DNA of 64,000 nucleotides. Source: Hyphomonas sp. (GTDB lineage: Bacteria; Pseudomonadota; Alphaproteobacteria; Caulobacterales; Hyphomonadaceae). The position numbers and the translations under genes are program-made. The DNA lies in contig NZ_JALHLS010000008.1 of NCBI RefSeq assembly GCF_022844445.1, positions 103,571-167,570 on the forward strand, written 5' to 3'. The notes beneath the pieces are model-generated. The model made no database searches and was not told where the DNA came from. It worked only from the letters and a program-made list of their open reading frames with translations. Of the stretch, positions 42,258 through 50,371 are shown one piece after another (position 1 is the stretch's first letter; each line of letters opens with the position of its first letter).

Positions 42258-43511
42258 TTACTGGCCGGGCTGGCCGGTGCGCAGGCTGCGGCGCAGGAAG
42301 CTTTCGAGCTTGAGGACCGGGTTCGTGTCGGCTTCTCGCAGGTCTGCGGTGGCAGCGAGGTCGGCCTGGGTCGCGTCGCCGCTGGCATAGCCGATGATCT
42401 GCTCGACGCGGCCTTCGAGCGATTCCGTCAGAAGGCGGATCTGGTCGGCGGCGCGGTTCATGTCGGCCTTGGTAACCGGGATGCGTGATCCTGCATCCAT
42501 CATCGAGGCCTGCAGGCGGATGGTGCGGAGCGGCACCAGAAGTTCGGACGTGACTGAACGCAGGAAGCGCGTCTTGGCGTGGCTGGCTTCGTCAGCTTCC
42601 TGGCGCAGCGATTCAGCTTCCTGGCGGGCGTCTTCGATGCGCGACACGTCGGTGAAGATTTCCACCGAGCCGATGCTGTCGACTTCGTAATTGGCGGTCT
42701 GCCAGTAGCGGTCATGCGCGTGGACAACGCCGCCGAGGGATTCGACATTGCGCAGCGCGGGTTTGACCTGCGTGTAGAGTTCGTTCTCGAAGACGACCTT
42801 GCCATCTTTCGACAGAACGGCGAAGGCCTGGCCGGAGCCGTCGAGGGCGACCTCGAGGATTTCGCGAAGCTGGGTGGCTTCCTCGACGGATCTCACTTCT
42901 TTCAGATACAGCTTGAATGCCGCGCGGGCGCCGAAATAGATCGTGAAGAAGAGGAGCGAGAGGCCGATCGCAATGGCGATCATGCGGTCGCTGAAGTGGA
43001 TGCAGATGTGCACCAGAAGCGGCAGGACCGAACCGACGAGATAGCGCATGACGAGGCGCGGGTTGCGCGGCAGGACACACATCAGGCCGGCGCACATCGA
43101 AACCGTGAAGAGGCTCGCGAAGATCAGCGAGTCAAACGGGTCAGACGACAGGTAGAGCGGAAGGCTGCCGAACACGAAGCCGACGAAGATCGACATGCTT
43201 TCCGAACGCAGCACGTAGCGGCCGCTGACGGTTTTCGGGGTCGGCCTGCCGGATTTGCGGGCAAAGTCGAACAGCATCAGCGCGGCCATCACGAAGTTTG
43301 TGCTGGCCCAGGCCGCGACCATCAATTCCTGCGTCATCGAAAAGGCGACGTAGGCTGCGATTATCGTGTTGAAGATGGTGATCAGCGCCATCAGCTGGAC
43401 GGCGCGCGCAAGGTCGAGATGTTGTTGCAAGCGTACGCGCGGGCCAATGGCGGCGTCCTCGTTCGGCTTGCCCGTCAGGACATACCGCAAGAAGTTGTGC
43501 GTATCACTCAT
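42258..43511 (-). CDS. membrane PAS/histidine-kinase-like protein lacking the phospho-His and ATPase
   Basis: 417 aa. Two groups of membrane helices occupy residues about 40-200. A PAS-like domain follows (AVLSKDGKVVFENELYTQVKP, residues 245-310), then a HisKA-like helical hairpin beginning SHAKTRFLRSVTSELLVPLR. The usual phospho-accepting His is Ser322 here, and the protein ends about 95 residues later with no ATPase domain. It cannot be a conventional kinase. It may be a sensor scaffold or dominant partner of another kinase; no response regulator is adjacent. The sequence near the end (SLEGRVEQIIGYASGD) is helical. Confidence 0.7.
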   Translation of the reverse strand: MSDTHNFLRYVLTGKPNEDAAIGPRVRLQQHLDLARAVQLMALITIFNTIIAAYVAFSMTQELMVAAWASTNFVMAALMLFDFARKSGRPTPKTVSGRYVLRSESMSIFVGFVFGSLPLYLSSDPFDSLIFASLFTVSMCAGLMCVLPRNPRLVMRYLVGSVLPLLVHICIHFSDRMIAIAIGLSLLFFTIYFGARAAFKLYLKEVRSVEEATQLREILEVALDGSGQAFAVLSKDGKVVFENELYTQVKPALRNVESLGGVVHAHDRYWQTANYEVDSIGSVEIFTDVSRIEDARQEAESLRQEADEASHAKTRFLRSVTSELLVPLRTIRLQASMMDAGSRIPVTKADMNRAADQIRLLTESLEGRVEQIIGYASGDATQADLAATADLREADTNPVLKLESFLRRSLRTGQPGQ

Positions 43512-43726
43512 GGCCGCGTTTATGGCAGGGAAACCTTGTTTTCAGCCTTGAGTGGCCGGACGGATTTTCGCGCCCGTGTTTCCGACTTGTTAACCAGCCT
43601 GGCCCTTCAGCTTGCGAATGGTGTCCCGTGTGCAACAGGCGGGCAAATGGGCACGCGGACCAATCCGGATGTGGACAGGGCGCCGTCAGGCTGGCACGAG
43701 CAGGCGCGGCGCGAGGATGTGCGGGC

Positions 43727-44980
43727 ATGCAGAAGTTGAAAATCGCGGTCATTGGTGGGGGCCCCGGGGGGCTGAGCGCAGCTCAGTTTATCCTTGAGGC
43801 CGGCCACCAGGCCGTTGTTTTTGAAAAGGATAATCGGATCGGCGGCAAGTCTTTCTCGTTCAGCACCGGCGATGCGTTCAATGAGATGGGGACCTGCTAC
43901 ACCACGCGCCAGCATGTGATCGTCAAGCGCTGGATGAAGCAGCACGGCATTCACCTGAGGCGGCTGGGCGAGGCGCGGTATGACGATGCGCCGGTGGTCG
44001 ACTATGTGAAAAAGGGCGCTGGGCCGCCATTGGCGGTGCAGGCGCTGAAGTTCGTGGCGGAAGCGGGGCGGCTGCGCAGGCGGATTGCCGAGGCGCCGTC
44101 TGAACCGGCCGTTCTGGCTGAGGCGTCGATGACGGTGGACGCGTGGCTGGCGCGCCTCGACCTGCCCAAACTGGATCTTGCCATGCACCGTATCCTGCCG
44201 GCGCAAGGCTATGGCTATGCGCAGGAAGTGACCATCGGGCAGACGGTCCAGTGGTGTGATTTCGACCTGCTGATCTCCGGCGTGCTGAACGACATGCACA
44301 TGCCGGTGGAAGGCTGGAGCGAGTTCTGGAAGCGGTTTGCGACGCGGTTCGACATCCGGCTGGAGGCGGGCATCGAGCAGATCGAGCGGCGCGATAACAG
44401 CGTGGTCGTGGTCTCCGGCGGCGGGCGCGAGCGCTTTGACGCGCTGGTCTCGACCTTGCCGATGGATGAGTTTGCCCGCCTGACGAACCTGCTGCCTGCA
44501 GAGCAGGCGATCCTCGACGGTGTGGAGTGGCAGAACTACACGACGACGCTGGTCTCCTCAAAGAACTGGTTCACGGGCGCGCAGGTGCATGGCTATTCAC
44601 GCGCCTGCAAGAACCCGTCGCTGCGCGGCGCGATGCTCGGTTCGCGCCGAGAAGGCGAGGTAATGGAGGATGGCGCGCGGCTCTATGTGACCGGGCAGTT
44701 CTCCAACGGCCTGACGCCGCCGGAACTCCGCGAGATCCTGCTGTCGGACATCGAACGGCTTGGCGTGACGGTCGAGACCGTGATCTATGCGCGGACCTGG
44801 AAGTATTTTCCGCAGTACCGCGCCGAGGCGGTGGCGGACGGCCTGTTCACGGCGATGCGCGAGGCCCAGGGCGGCAAGCGGACCTGGTTCAGTGGGGCGA
44901 CCTTCTCGCACGAGCTGGTTTCATCCGTGGTCGAACGGTCGCGGCAATCGGTGCGCGATCTGGTGCAGCGGGCGGGTTAG
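43727..44980 (+). CDS. FAD-dependent amine-oxidase/desaturase-like oxidoreductase
   Basis: 417-aa flavoprotein with an N-terminal Rossmann FAD site (KIAVIGGGPGGLSAAQFILEAG, then VVFEKDNRIGGKSF), of the NAD(P)-binding Rossmann/amine oxidase superfamily that also includes phytoene desaturases and protoporphyrinogen oxidases. A C-terminal FAD-contact segment is less clear (GKRTWFSGATFSHELVSSVVERS). The substrate is unknown. The start is the ATG of MQKLKIAVIGGG. It converges with paaX, the stops overlapping by four bases (TTAG). Confidence 0.8.
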   Translation: MQKLKIAVIGGGPGGLSAAQFILEAGHQAVVFEKDNRIGGKSFSFSTGDAFNEMGTCYTTRQHVIVKRWMKQHGIHLRRLGEARYDDAPVVDYVKKGAGPPLAVQALKFVAEAGRLRRRIAEAPSEPAVLAEASMTVDAWLARLDLPKLDLAMHRILPAQGYGYAQEVTIGQTVQWCDFDLLISGVLNDMHMPVEGWSEFWKRFATRFDIRLEAGIEQIERRDNSVVVVSGGGRERFDALVSTLPMDEFARLTNLLPAEQAILDGVEWQNYTTTLVSSKNWFTGAQVHGYSRACKNPSLRGAMLGSRREGEVMEDGARLYVTGQFSNGLTPPELREILLSDIERLGVTVETVIYARTWKYFPQYRAEAVADGLFTAMREAQGGKRTWFSGATFSHELVSSVVERSRQSVRDLVQRAG

Positions 44981-45789
44981 CCGGCGGCAGCGTAGTAGTC
45001 CCGCCAGCAGGCCTGGCCGGTTTCGTTGTAGGCGCGCATCTGGTCGACCATACGAAGGAAATCCGCCTGGTTGCCGAGTTCTGCCGGCAGCAACGGATCA
45101 AGGTTGATCAGGCGGAGCACGGCCTGACCGATGAGGAGCGTCTCGCGCGCGGCAACGTCGGCGGGCTGCCCGGGCAGGCGGGCGAGGCTTTGCTGCATGG
45201 CGCGCATGGCGGCGGCGTAGTTGGCGTCGAGTGCGTCCGGTGACCACAGGGCGGGCCAGCTTGAGGGGGCTTCGCCGGCAATGCCGGAAGCGCGCAGGAG
45301 TGTGAGGGTTTCATCGGCGCCGAGGGCGATCAGGTCAGCGCGCTGGTCTGCGAGACCGTCGGAGAGGTTGGCAGGGCGCACCCAGATGGCAGAGGGCGTC
45401 TCGCGGAAGCCGGTAAGCGTGAGGGCGCGCTCGCGGGCGCGCAGCTGCTTGCGATCGCTGCGGCCGAGATGGTGAGTGAGTGCGATCAGCCAGTCGCCTT
45501 TCCAGGGGGCGATTTTGCGGCGGACATTCTGCCAGTCCTGCAGGCGGCGGGTGAGCGCGCGGGCGCGGGGGCCAGGCATGTAAAGGCCGCGATCCGGGCT
45601 TTCGAGCAGGCCTTCCTTGATCAGCCGGGTGACCGCGACACGCACGGCCGGCGCCTCGATGCCGAACAGTGCGGCGGCACCGATGAGACGCGCGATTGAT
45701 TGTGGTCCGGCCTCGGCGCCGCTGATCAGCGACAGGACAAGGGCGCGGGCGGAGACATCAGCCGGGGCGAGGGGTTCAAAATAGAACAT
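44977..45789 (-). CDS. paaX: PaaX-family transcriptional regulator
   Basis: 270 aa of the PaaX family, GntR-like winged-helix repressors whose best known member responds to phenylacetyl-CoA. The N-terminal wHTH spans about residues 10-75 (ARALVLSLISGAEAG, then APAVRVAVTRLIKEGLLES), followed by the family's central and C-terminal domains (WLIALTHHLGRSDRKQLRARER; RETLLIGQAVLRLINLDPLLP). No phenylacetate genes are present; it is divergent from a fatty-acid desaturase gene, whose promoter carries an inverted repeat in its spacer, so it more likely controls lipid desaturation here (inference). Confidence 0.85.
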   Translation of the reverse strand: MFYFEPLAPADVSARALVLSLISGAEAGPQSIARLIGAAALFGIEAPAVRVAVTRLIKEGLLESPDRGLYMPGPRARALTRRLQDWQNVRRKIAPWKGDWLIALTHHLGRSDRKQLRARERALTLTGFRETPSAIWVRPANLSDGLADQRADLIALGADETLTLLRASGIAGEAPSSWPALWSPDALDANYAAAMRAMQQSLARLPGQPADVAARETLLIGQAVLRLINLDPLLPAELGNQADFLRMVDQMRAYNETGQACWRDYYAAAG

Positions 45790-45792
45790 ACT

Positions 45793-45821
45793 TTGACATC
45801 ATATGACGGATCATGTAATAA
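45793..45821 (+). promoter_or_regulatory. sigma-70-type promoter with operator-like repeat for the desaturase gene
   Basis: Minus-35 TTGACA (45793-45798), 17-base spacer, minus-10 TAATAA (45816-45821), about 34 bases before the GTG start. The spacer contains the inverted repeat ATGA-CGGA-TCAT (45803-45814), a candidate site for the divergent PaaX-type repressor. Confidence 0.65.
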
Positions 45822-45854
45822 ATCACTAAAAGAGATCCTGCCGGGAGGCTTGCC

Positions 45855-46772
45855 GTGGCCAATATGCTGAAACTGTCGGACACGCTGTCCAAGGACGAAT
45901 TGCGGGACCTGCGCAAGAAGTCCGATCTGAAGGCGGCGGCCTCGTTCGCCTTCACCTGGGGCCTGATCGTTTTTGCCTTTGCCATCGCCATAGTATGGCC
46001 GAACCCGCTGACGATACTGCTCGGCATCATCATCTTGGGCGGGCGTCTGCTGGCGCTCGGCGTGATGAACCATGACTGCGCGCATCATGCCTTCTTCAGC
46101 AGTCCGAAAGTGGACGAGTTTGTAGGCCACTGGCTGTGCGGCGCGCCGCTGAATACCTCGCTGCATGCCTACCGGGCCTATCACCTGAAGCATCACAAGT
46201 ATGCCGGCACGCCCGATGATCCGGATATCGGCTTCGTGAAGAGCTACCCCGTCTCGAAGGAGAGCCTGAAGCGCAAGTTCTTCCGTGATCTGACAGGTCA
46301 GACCGGGTACCGGGACACGCTGCGCAAGATAAGGAACTTCAAGCTGTCGAAGAACTGGCCGTGGCTGACCTTCCACGTGCTGCTGCTGGGGGCGCTGACG
46401 CTGGCGGGCGCGCCGTGGGCCTACCTGATGTGGTGGGCGGCGGAGCTGACCGTATATCCGGCCATTGTCCGCCTTCGGCAGATCGGCGAGCATGGCACGG
46501 CGCAGGACCGTACGAGCCTGGATGCGCGCCTGAACACCGGCACGACCGTGGCGCCGTTCTGGCAGCGCGTGTTCATCGCGCCGAACGACGTGAACTATCA
46601 CCTCGAGCACCACATGTTCGCGAGCATTCCGCCCTACAACCTGGGCAAATTGCACAGGTTGCTCGCCTCGCGCGGCTATTATGACGGCTATGCGTGCATC
46701 TCGCGCGGCTATGGCGATGTTCTGCGCCGCGCGGTGCGCAGCGACGCCCCGCAGATGATGGCGCCGCAGTAG
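45855..46772 (+). CDS. membrane fatty acid desaturase
   Basis: 305-aa di-iron membrane desaturase. Three His boxes are present: HDCAHH (residues 73-78), HLKHHKY and HLEHHMF. Hydrophobic pairs of helices precede boxes 1 and 3. It inserts a double bond into an acyl chain or related lipid; close relatives include beta-carotene/sterol-type hydroxylases and acyl-lipid desaturases, so the substrate is open. The GTG start has GGGAGG upstream; an ATG three codons later is possible. A good promoter with a repressor-like repeat lies upstream. Confidence 0.9.
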   Translation: MANMLKLSDTLSKDELRDLRKKSDLKAAASFAFTWGLIVFAFAIAIVWPNPLTILLGIIILGGRLLALGVMNHDCAHHAFFSSPKVDEFVGHWLCGAPLNTSLHAYRAYHLKHHKYAGTPDDPDIGFVKSYPVSKESLKRKFFRDLTGQTGYRDTLRKIRNFKLSKNWPWLTFHVLLLGALTLAGAPWAYLMWWAAELTVYPAIVRLRQIGEHGTAQDRTSLDARLNTGTTVAPFWQRVFIAPNDVNYHLEHHMFASIPPYNLGKLHRLLASRGYYDGYACISRGYGDVLRRAVRSDAPQMMAPQ

Positions 46773-46820
46773 GCCCTCACCTCCCGTCGCGGCGCGACAG
46801 AAGGTGGGGGATATCCGGAA

Positions 46821-47666
46821 CTACATCGGCTCCGAACGATACGGCGCAAGGTCCGGGAACACCGGCTCGCGCTTCTCGGCTCGGGCGGCGAAGGCTTCGG
46901 CCATGTGGGTCGGCGGGAACATCGCGGCGTTCCAGATGCCGATATAGTCCAGCGTGTCGGCGGTGTTGTGGTCGCGGCCGTAATTGATCAGCACCTTCGA
47001 GCCGGTGACGGCGACGGGATTCTTCGAGGCAATCTCGCGGGCGGTGGCCATGACGGCGGCGATCAGCTCTTCGTGCGTGTCGTAGATGTCGTTGACGAGG
47101 CCGATTTCCTTGGCTTTCGCCGCGTCGATGCGGCGACCGGTATAGGCAAGTTCCTTGACCCAGCCTTCAGGGATATAGCGCTGCAGGCGCGGGAAGGTGC
47201 CGACATCGGCGGTCATCGCGATGTTGATTTCCATGATGCAGAAGAAAGCATCCTTCGTGCACCAGCGGATGTCGCCGGCGGTGATCATGTCGATGGCGCC
47301 GCCGATGACGCCGCCATGGCAGGCGAAGAGAACCGGGATGCGCGCCTCTTCCATGCAGTTGAAGGAGGCCTGGATCGCCTTGACGTTTGTGCGGAAAGCC
47401 TCGGCGGCGACGTAGCGATCCTGCGGGCCGGCCGGGCGCGGGCCGGTGAAGACGGTGGTGTCCATGCCGGCGGAGAAGTGCTTACCGGTGGATGAGATGA
47501 CGATGACGCGGGCGAGCGCGTTCTGGTCGATGGTACGGACGATTTCCGGAAGCTCGTTCCAGAAGGCCTTGTTCATCGTGTTCATCGCTTCGGGGCGGTT
47601 CATCTGGATGTGAGCGACCTTATCGGTGATCGTCACCTTGAAGGCTTCATAGGATGTCTTGAGCAT
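46821..47666 (-). CDS. delta3,5-delta2,4-dienoyl-CoA isomerase (crotonase family)
   Basis: 281-aa crotonase-fold enzyme. The oxyanion-hole segments are KHFSAGMD and CHGGVIGGAIDM. The three acidic residues that define dienoyl-CoA isomerases are present with the exact spacing of the mammalian enzyme: Asp126 (AIDMIT), Glu146 (MEINIA) and Asp154 (TADVGTF), i.e. +20 and +8. It therefore probably shifts double bonds in 3,5-dienoyl-CoA during oxidation of unsaturated fatty acids with odd-numbered double bonds. It would commonly be annotated only as enoyl-CoA hydratase. It lies next to the desaturase but convergent. Confidence 0.87.
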   Translation of the reverse strand: MLKTSYEAFKVTITDKVAHIQMNRPEAMNTMNKAFWNELPEIVRTIDQNALARVIVISSTGKHFSAGMDTTVFTGPRPAGPQDRYVAAEAFRTNVKAIQASFNCMEEARIPVLFACHGGVIGGAIDMITAGDIRWCTKDAFFCIMEINIAMTADVGTFPRLQRYIPEGWVKELAYTGRRIDAAKAKEIGLVNDIYDTHEELIAAVMATAREIASKNPVAVTGSKVLINYGRDHNTADTLDYIGIWNAAMFPPTHMAEAFAARAEKREPVFPDLAPYRSEPM

Positions 47667-47758
47667 GGGTTTGTTCCTCCGTTTGGCAGGAGTGTAGCAG
47701 GCGCGCGCGCGGCGGCGAGGGGTAACCGCGGGTGAAGGGCGCGCGGGCCGGGCGCAGG

Positions 47759-47790
47759 AAAAAGGGGGAACGGTTGCCCGCTCCCCCCCT
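47759..47790 (-). terminator. Rho-independent terminator of the fasciclin gene
   Basis: On the minus strand a GC-rich GGGGGAG...TTCCCCC stem is followed by five T (CCCCCTTTTTCC). It lies about 50 bases after the fasciclin-domain gene's stop. Confidence 0.65.
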
Positions 47791-47839
47791 CTTCAGGCCC
47801 GCTGCGCAGGGGACTGCAGGGGCCTTCCGACCCCGGATG

Positions 47840-48445
47840 TCAGTTTGGCAGGAGGACGCGGTTGACGACGTGGATGACGCCGTTCGACTGGTCGACATCG
47901 GCGATTGTGACGGTACCCTTGCCGCCGCCTTCATCGGTGACGACGGCTGCGCCGCCCTCGACGGCAAAGGTGAGCGTGTCGCCGCTGACGGTGGTCAGCG
48001 TCGCGGTGCCGCCATTGGCTTCAGCCAGCGCGATCAGGTCGGCGGCCTTCAGGTCACCCGCGACAACGTGCGCGGTGAGCACTTTCACAAGGGCGTCTTT
48101 GTTCTCCGGAAGAAGGAGCGTGTCGACCGTACCGGCGGGCAAGGCCGCGAAGGCCTCGTTGACGGGCGCGAAGACTGTGAAAGGGCCGGGGCTGGAGAGG
48201 GTTTCGGCGAGGCCCGCGGCAGTGACGGCGGCGACGAGCGTCGTGTGGTCGGCCGAGTTCACGGCGTTCTCCACGATGTTCTTGCTCGGATACATCGCGG
48301 CGCCGCCGACCATCACGGTGGTTTCGGCAGCAGCGGCTTTCTCGGCCGGTGCGGCTAGGGCGGTTTCGGTTGCGGCGTCGGTCGACGTGCAGGCGGCGGC
48401 GAGCGCGGCAGCCGCGGCGCCGAGTAACAGTGTACGGAATTTCAT
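47840..48445 (-). CDS. fasciclin (FAS1) domain lipoprotein
   Basis: 201 aa with a lipoprotein signal (AAAAALAAAC), an Ala/Thr-rich linker, and one FAS1 domain from about residue 60 (KNIVENAVNSADHTTLVAAV). Both FAS1 signatures are present: FTVFAPVNEAFAAL and the C-terminal IADVDQSNGVIHVVNRVLLP. Such proteins mediate adhesion or cell-surface interactions. The ATG of MKFRTLLLG is preferred over one four codons upstream. A terminator follows. Confidence 0.92.
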   Translation of the reverse strand: MKFRTLLLGAAAAALAAACTSTDAATETALAAPAEKAAAAETTVMVGGAAMYPSKNIVENAVNSADHTTLVAAVTAAGLAETLSSPGPFTVFAPVNEAFAALPAGTVDTLLLPENKDALVKVLTAHVVAGDLKAADLIALAEANGGTATLTTVSGDTLTFAVEGGAAVVTDEGGGKGTVTIADVDQSNGVIHVVNRVLLPN

Positions 48446-48573
48446 CAGGGGCTCCATCGGGGCTCGTGTTCAAATCGGACAGTGGCTTGTTCCGATGCGC
48501 GTCTTACGAAGCCCGGCAGGGATTGGCCGGCGCGATCACGCGGACGTGAACGCGCCGGCGAAAGGGTGGCCGG

Positions 48574-49584
48574 TCAGGCCTTGACGGTCTCGGCCTTCAC
48601 CGGACGCATCAGGAGCGCGAGGATCGCTTCGTCGACGCTGATCTCGCCTTCGACCACTGCGGCCACGGCTTCGCAGATCGGCATCTCGATGTTTTTCGAG
48701 CGGGCGAGCTGGCGCAGGACGGGGGCCGTGGCGACGCCTTCGGTGACCGAGTTGCGCGCGCCGAGGACATCGGCCAGCGCCTGTCCTTCGCCGAGGGCGA
48801 GGCCGAGGGACATGTTGCGGCTCGTTTCCGAGGAGCAGGTGAGCACGAGATCGCCGAGGCCGGATAGGCCGGTCAGCGTTTCGGCTTCGGCGCCGAGGGC
48901 GAGGGCGAGACGTGTCATCTCGGCATAGCCGCGCGCGATGAGGGCGGCATGGGCGGAGCGGCCAAGGCCCTTTCCGAGCGCAATACCACAGGCGATGGCA
49001 AGGACGTTCTTTACAGCTCCGCCAATCTCCGCCCCCAGAAGATCCGTACCCAGATAAGGCCGGAATGTGGGTGTGCAGATGGCCTGGATCAATTCAGCAC
49101 CGAGGGCGGCGTCCTGGATCGCGAGGGTAACGGCGGTGGGCAGACCTTTGGCGACATCGATGGCGAAGCTCGGGCCGGACATGACGGCGGGCACGGCATC
49201 GGGGAGTTCTTCGGCGAGAACTTCGGTCATGAATTTGCCAGTCGAAAGCTCGATGCCCTTGGAGCAGAGGACGACCGGAGCCTGCGGTTTGAACCAGCCT
49301 TCGAGGCGGGAGAGCGTGGCGCGGGTATGCTGGGCCGGTGTGACGCAGAAGAGGGCGTCGACGCCGGCGAGATCACCGAGATGGGTCGTCGCGCTCAGGG
49401 CGGGGTTCAGCGAGACCCCCGGCAGGAAGACTGTGTTCTCGTGGCGTGTGTTGATGGCGGCTGCAACCTCGGGCTCAAGCGCCCAGAGGAGAACAGACTG
49501 ACCCTCGCGGGTCAGCATCTGTGCGATGGCGGTGCCCCAGGCGCCAGCGCCGATGACGCCGATTTTCTTGAAGTGCGTTGTCAT
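48574..49584 (-). CDS. gpsA: glycerol-3-phosphate dehydrogenase [NAD(P)+]
   Basis: 336-aa cytoplasmic enzyme that reduces dihydroxyacetone phosphate to sn-glycerol 3-phosphate for phospholipid synthesis. The N-terminal Rossmann motif is [14 protein letters not shown], followed by [21 protein letters not shown], the catalytic-Lys block [15 protein letters not shown] and [13 protein letters not shown]. The length is normal. The start is the ATG of MTTHFKKIG; the frame upstream is open but not protein-like. Confidence 0.96.
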   Translation of the reverse strand: MTTHFKKIGVIGAGAWGTAIAQMLTREGQSVLLWALEPEVAAAINTRHENTVFLPGVSLNPALSATTHLGDLAGVDALFCVTPAQHTRATLSRLEGWFKPQAPVVLCSKGIELSTGKFMTEVLAEELPDAVPAVMSGPSFAIDVAKGLPTAVTLAIQDAALGAELIQAICTPTFRPYLGTDLLGAEIGGAVKNVLAIACGIALGKGLGRSAHAALIARGYAEMTRLALALGAEAETLTGLSGLGDLVLTCSSETSRNMSLGLALGEGQALADVLGARNSVTEGVATAPVLRQLARSKNIEMPICEAVAAVVEGEISVDEAILALLMRPVKAETVKA

Positions 49585-49627
49585 GGGGGCGTTGTGGCGC
49601 AGGCTGGGATGGGGAGCAAGCGGTGCT

Positions 49628-50356
49628 TCAGCCGAGGAGCTTGAATACGTAGGCCGAAAGAGATGTGGCGCCGAGCACAAGGACGACGTGCCAGACAAAA
49701 ATCTGCCGGAAGTCCTGGACCGATTGCCCTTTCCAAGTTTGGTGCGCTTCGGTCACCATGTGCGCGAAAGCCACGAGTTCGCGGCGCGGAACGGACGAAC
49801 TGATCGTATCGCCCGATGGACCCGGACCGCTTACGACAAAAGGCGTCTTGAGGCGGTAGAGCATCATAAGGGGCCAGCAAATTCGGACGAACCCGTCGCG
49901 GGTGATCTTCGGCAGGCTGAGCAAGAGCGAATCGACGCGGCCGCGAGTGAGCCACTCCTTGAATAGCGCCCAGTGGTTGGAGTCGTCGTTGTCGACGCTT
50001 ACAAGGTCATTCTTCTCAGCTCTCGCCATCGTGTTGCCGACCGAAAGGTACATGATTGCCGCGTCGGCTAGGATCGCCGGGAACTTGATCCCGTAAGCCG
50101 CCGCGGCCTCAGCGATCTCTTCGAGCACGTCGGCCTGGGTTTCAACAATGCTCAAGGCCCAGCCCTTGAGTTCAATAAGGTCGAACAGCTGGAGGTACTT
50201 GGCCGCACCGACCATCGCGAGCAGAAAGACGGGGAGGCCGAACAGAGAGAAGATGGCCGACAATGCCGTTGCTAAGGATGGCCAGATGCTGCCAGCGAGG
50301 AGACGCAGCCGCGAAGGCGGCTTGGATGTTCTGATGGGAAGCTCAGGCGATGTCAC
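49628..50356 (-). CDS. hypothetical membrane protein
   Basis: 242 aa with hydrophobic segments near residues 30-55 ([23 protein letters not shown]), 90-105, 155-170 and at the C-terminus ([21 protein letters not shown]). I do not recognise the family. The region looks less GC-rich than its neighbours and has fewer GC-ending codons, so acquisition by transfer is possible; I have not computed this. It sits between gpsA and a thiolase-like gene on the same strand, but with 43- and 15-base gaps and no obvious functional link. Confidence 0.6.
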   Translation of the reverse strand: MTSPELPIRTSKPPSRLRLLAGSIWPSLATALSAIFSLFGLPVFLLAMVGAAKYLQLFDLIELKGWALSIVETQADVLEEIAEAAAAYGIKFPAILADAAIMYLSVGNTMARAEKNDLVSVDNDDSNHWALFKEWLTRGRVDSLLLSLPKITRDGFVRICWPLMMLYRLKTPFVVSGPGPSGDTISSSVPRRELVAFAHMVTEAHQTWKGQSVQDFRQIFVWHVVLVLGATSLSAYVFKLLG

Positions 50357-50371
50357 GGCAGCAAATTCCGG

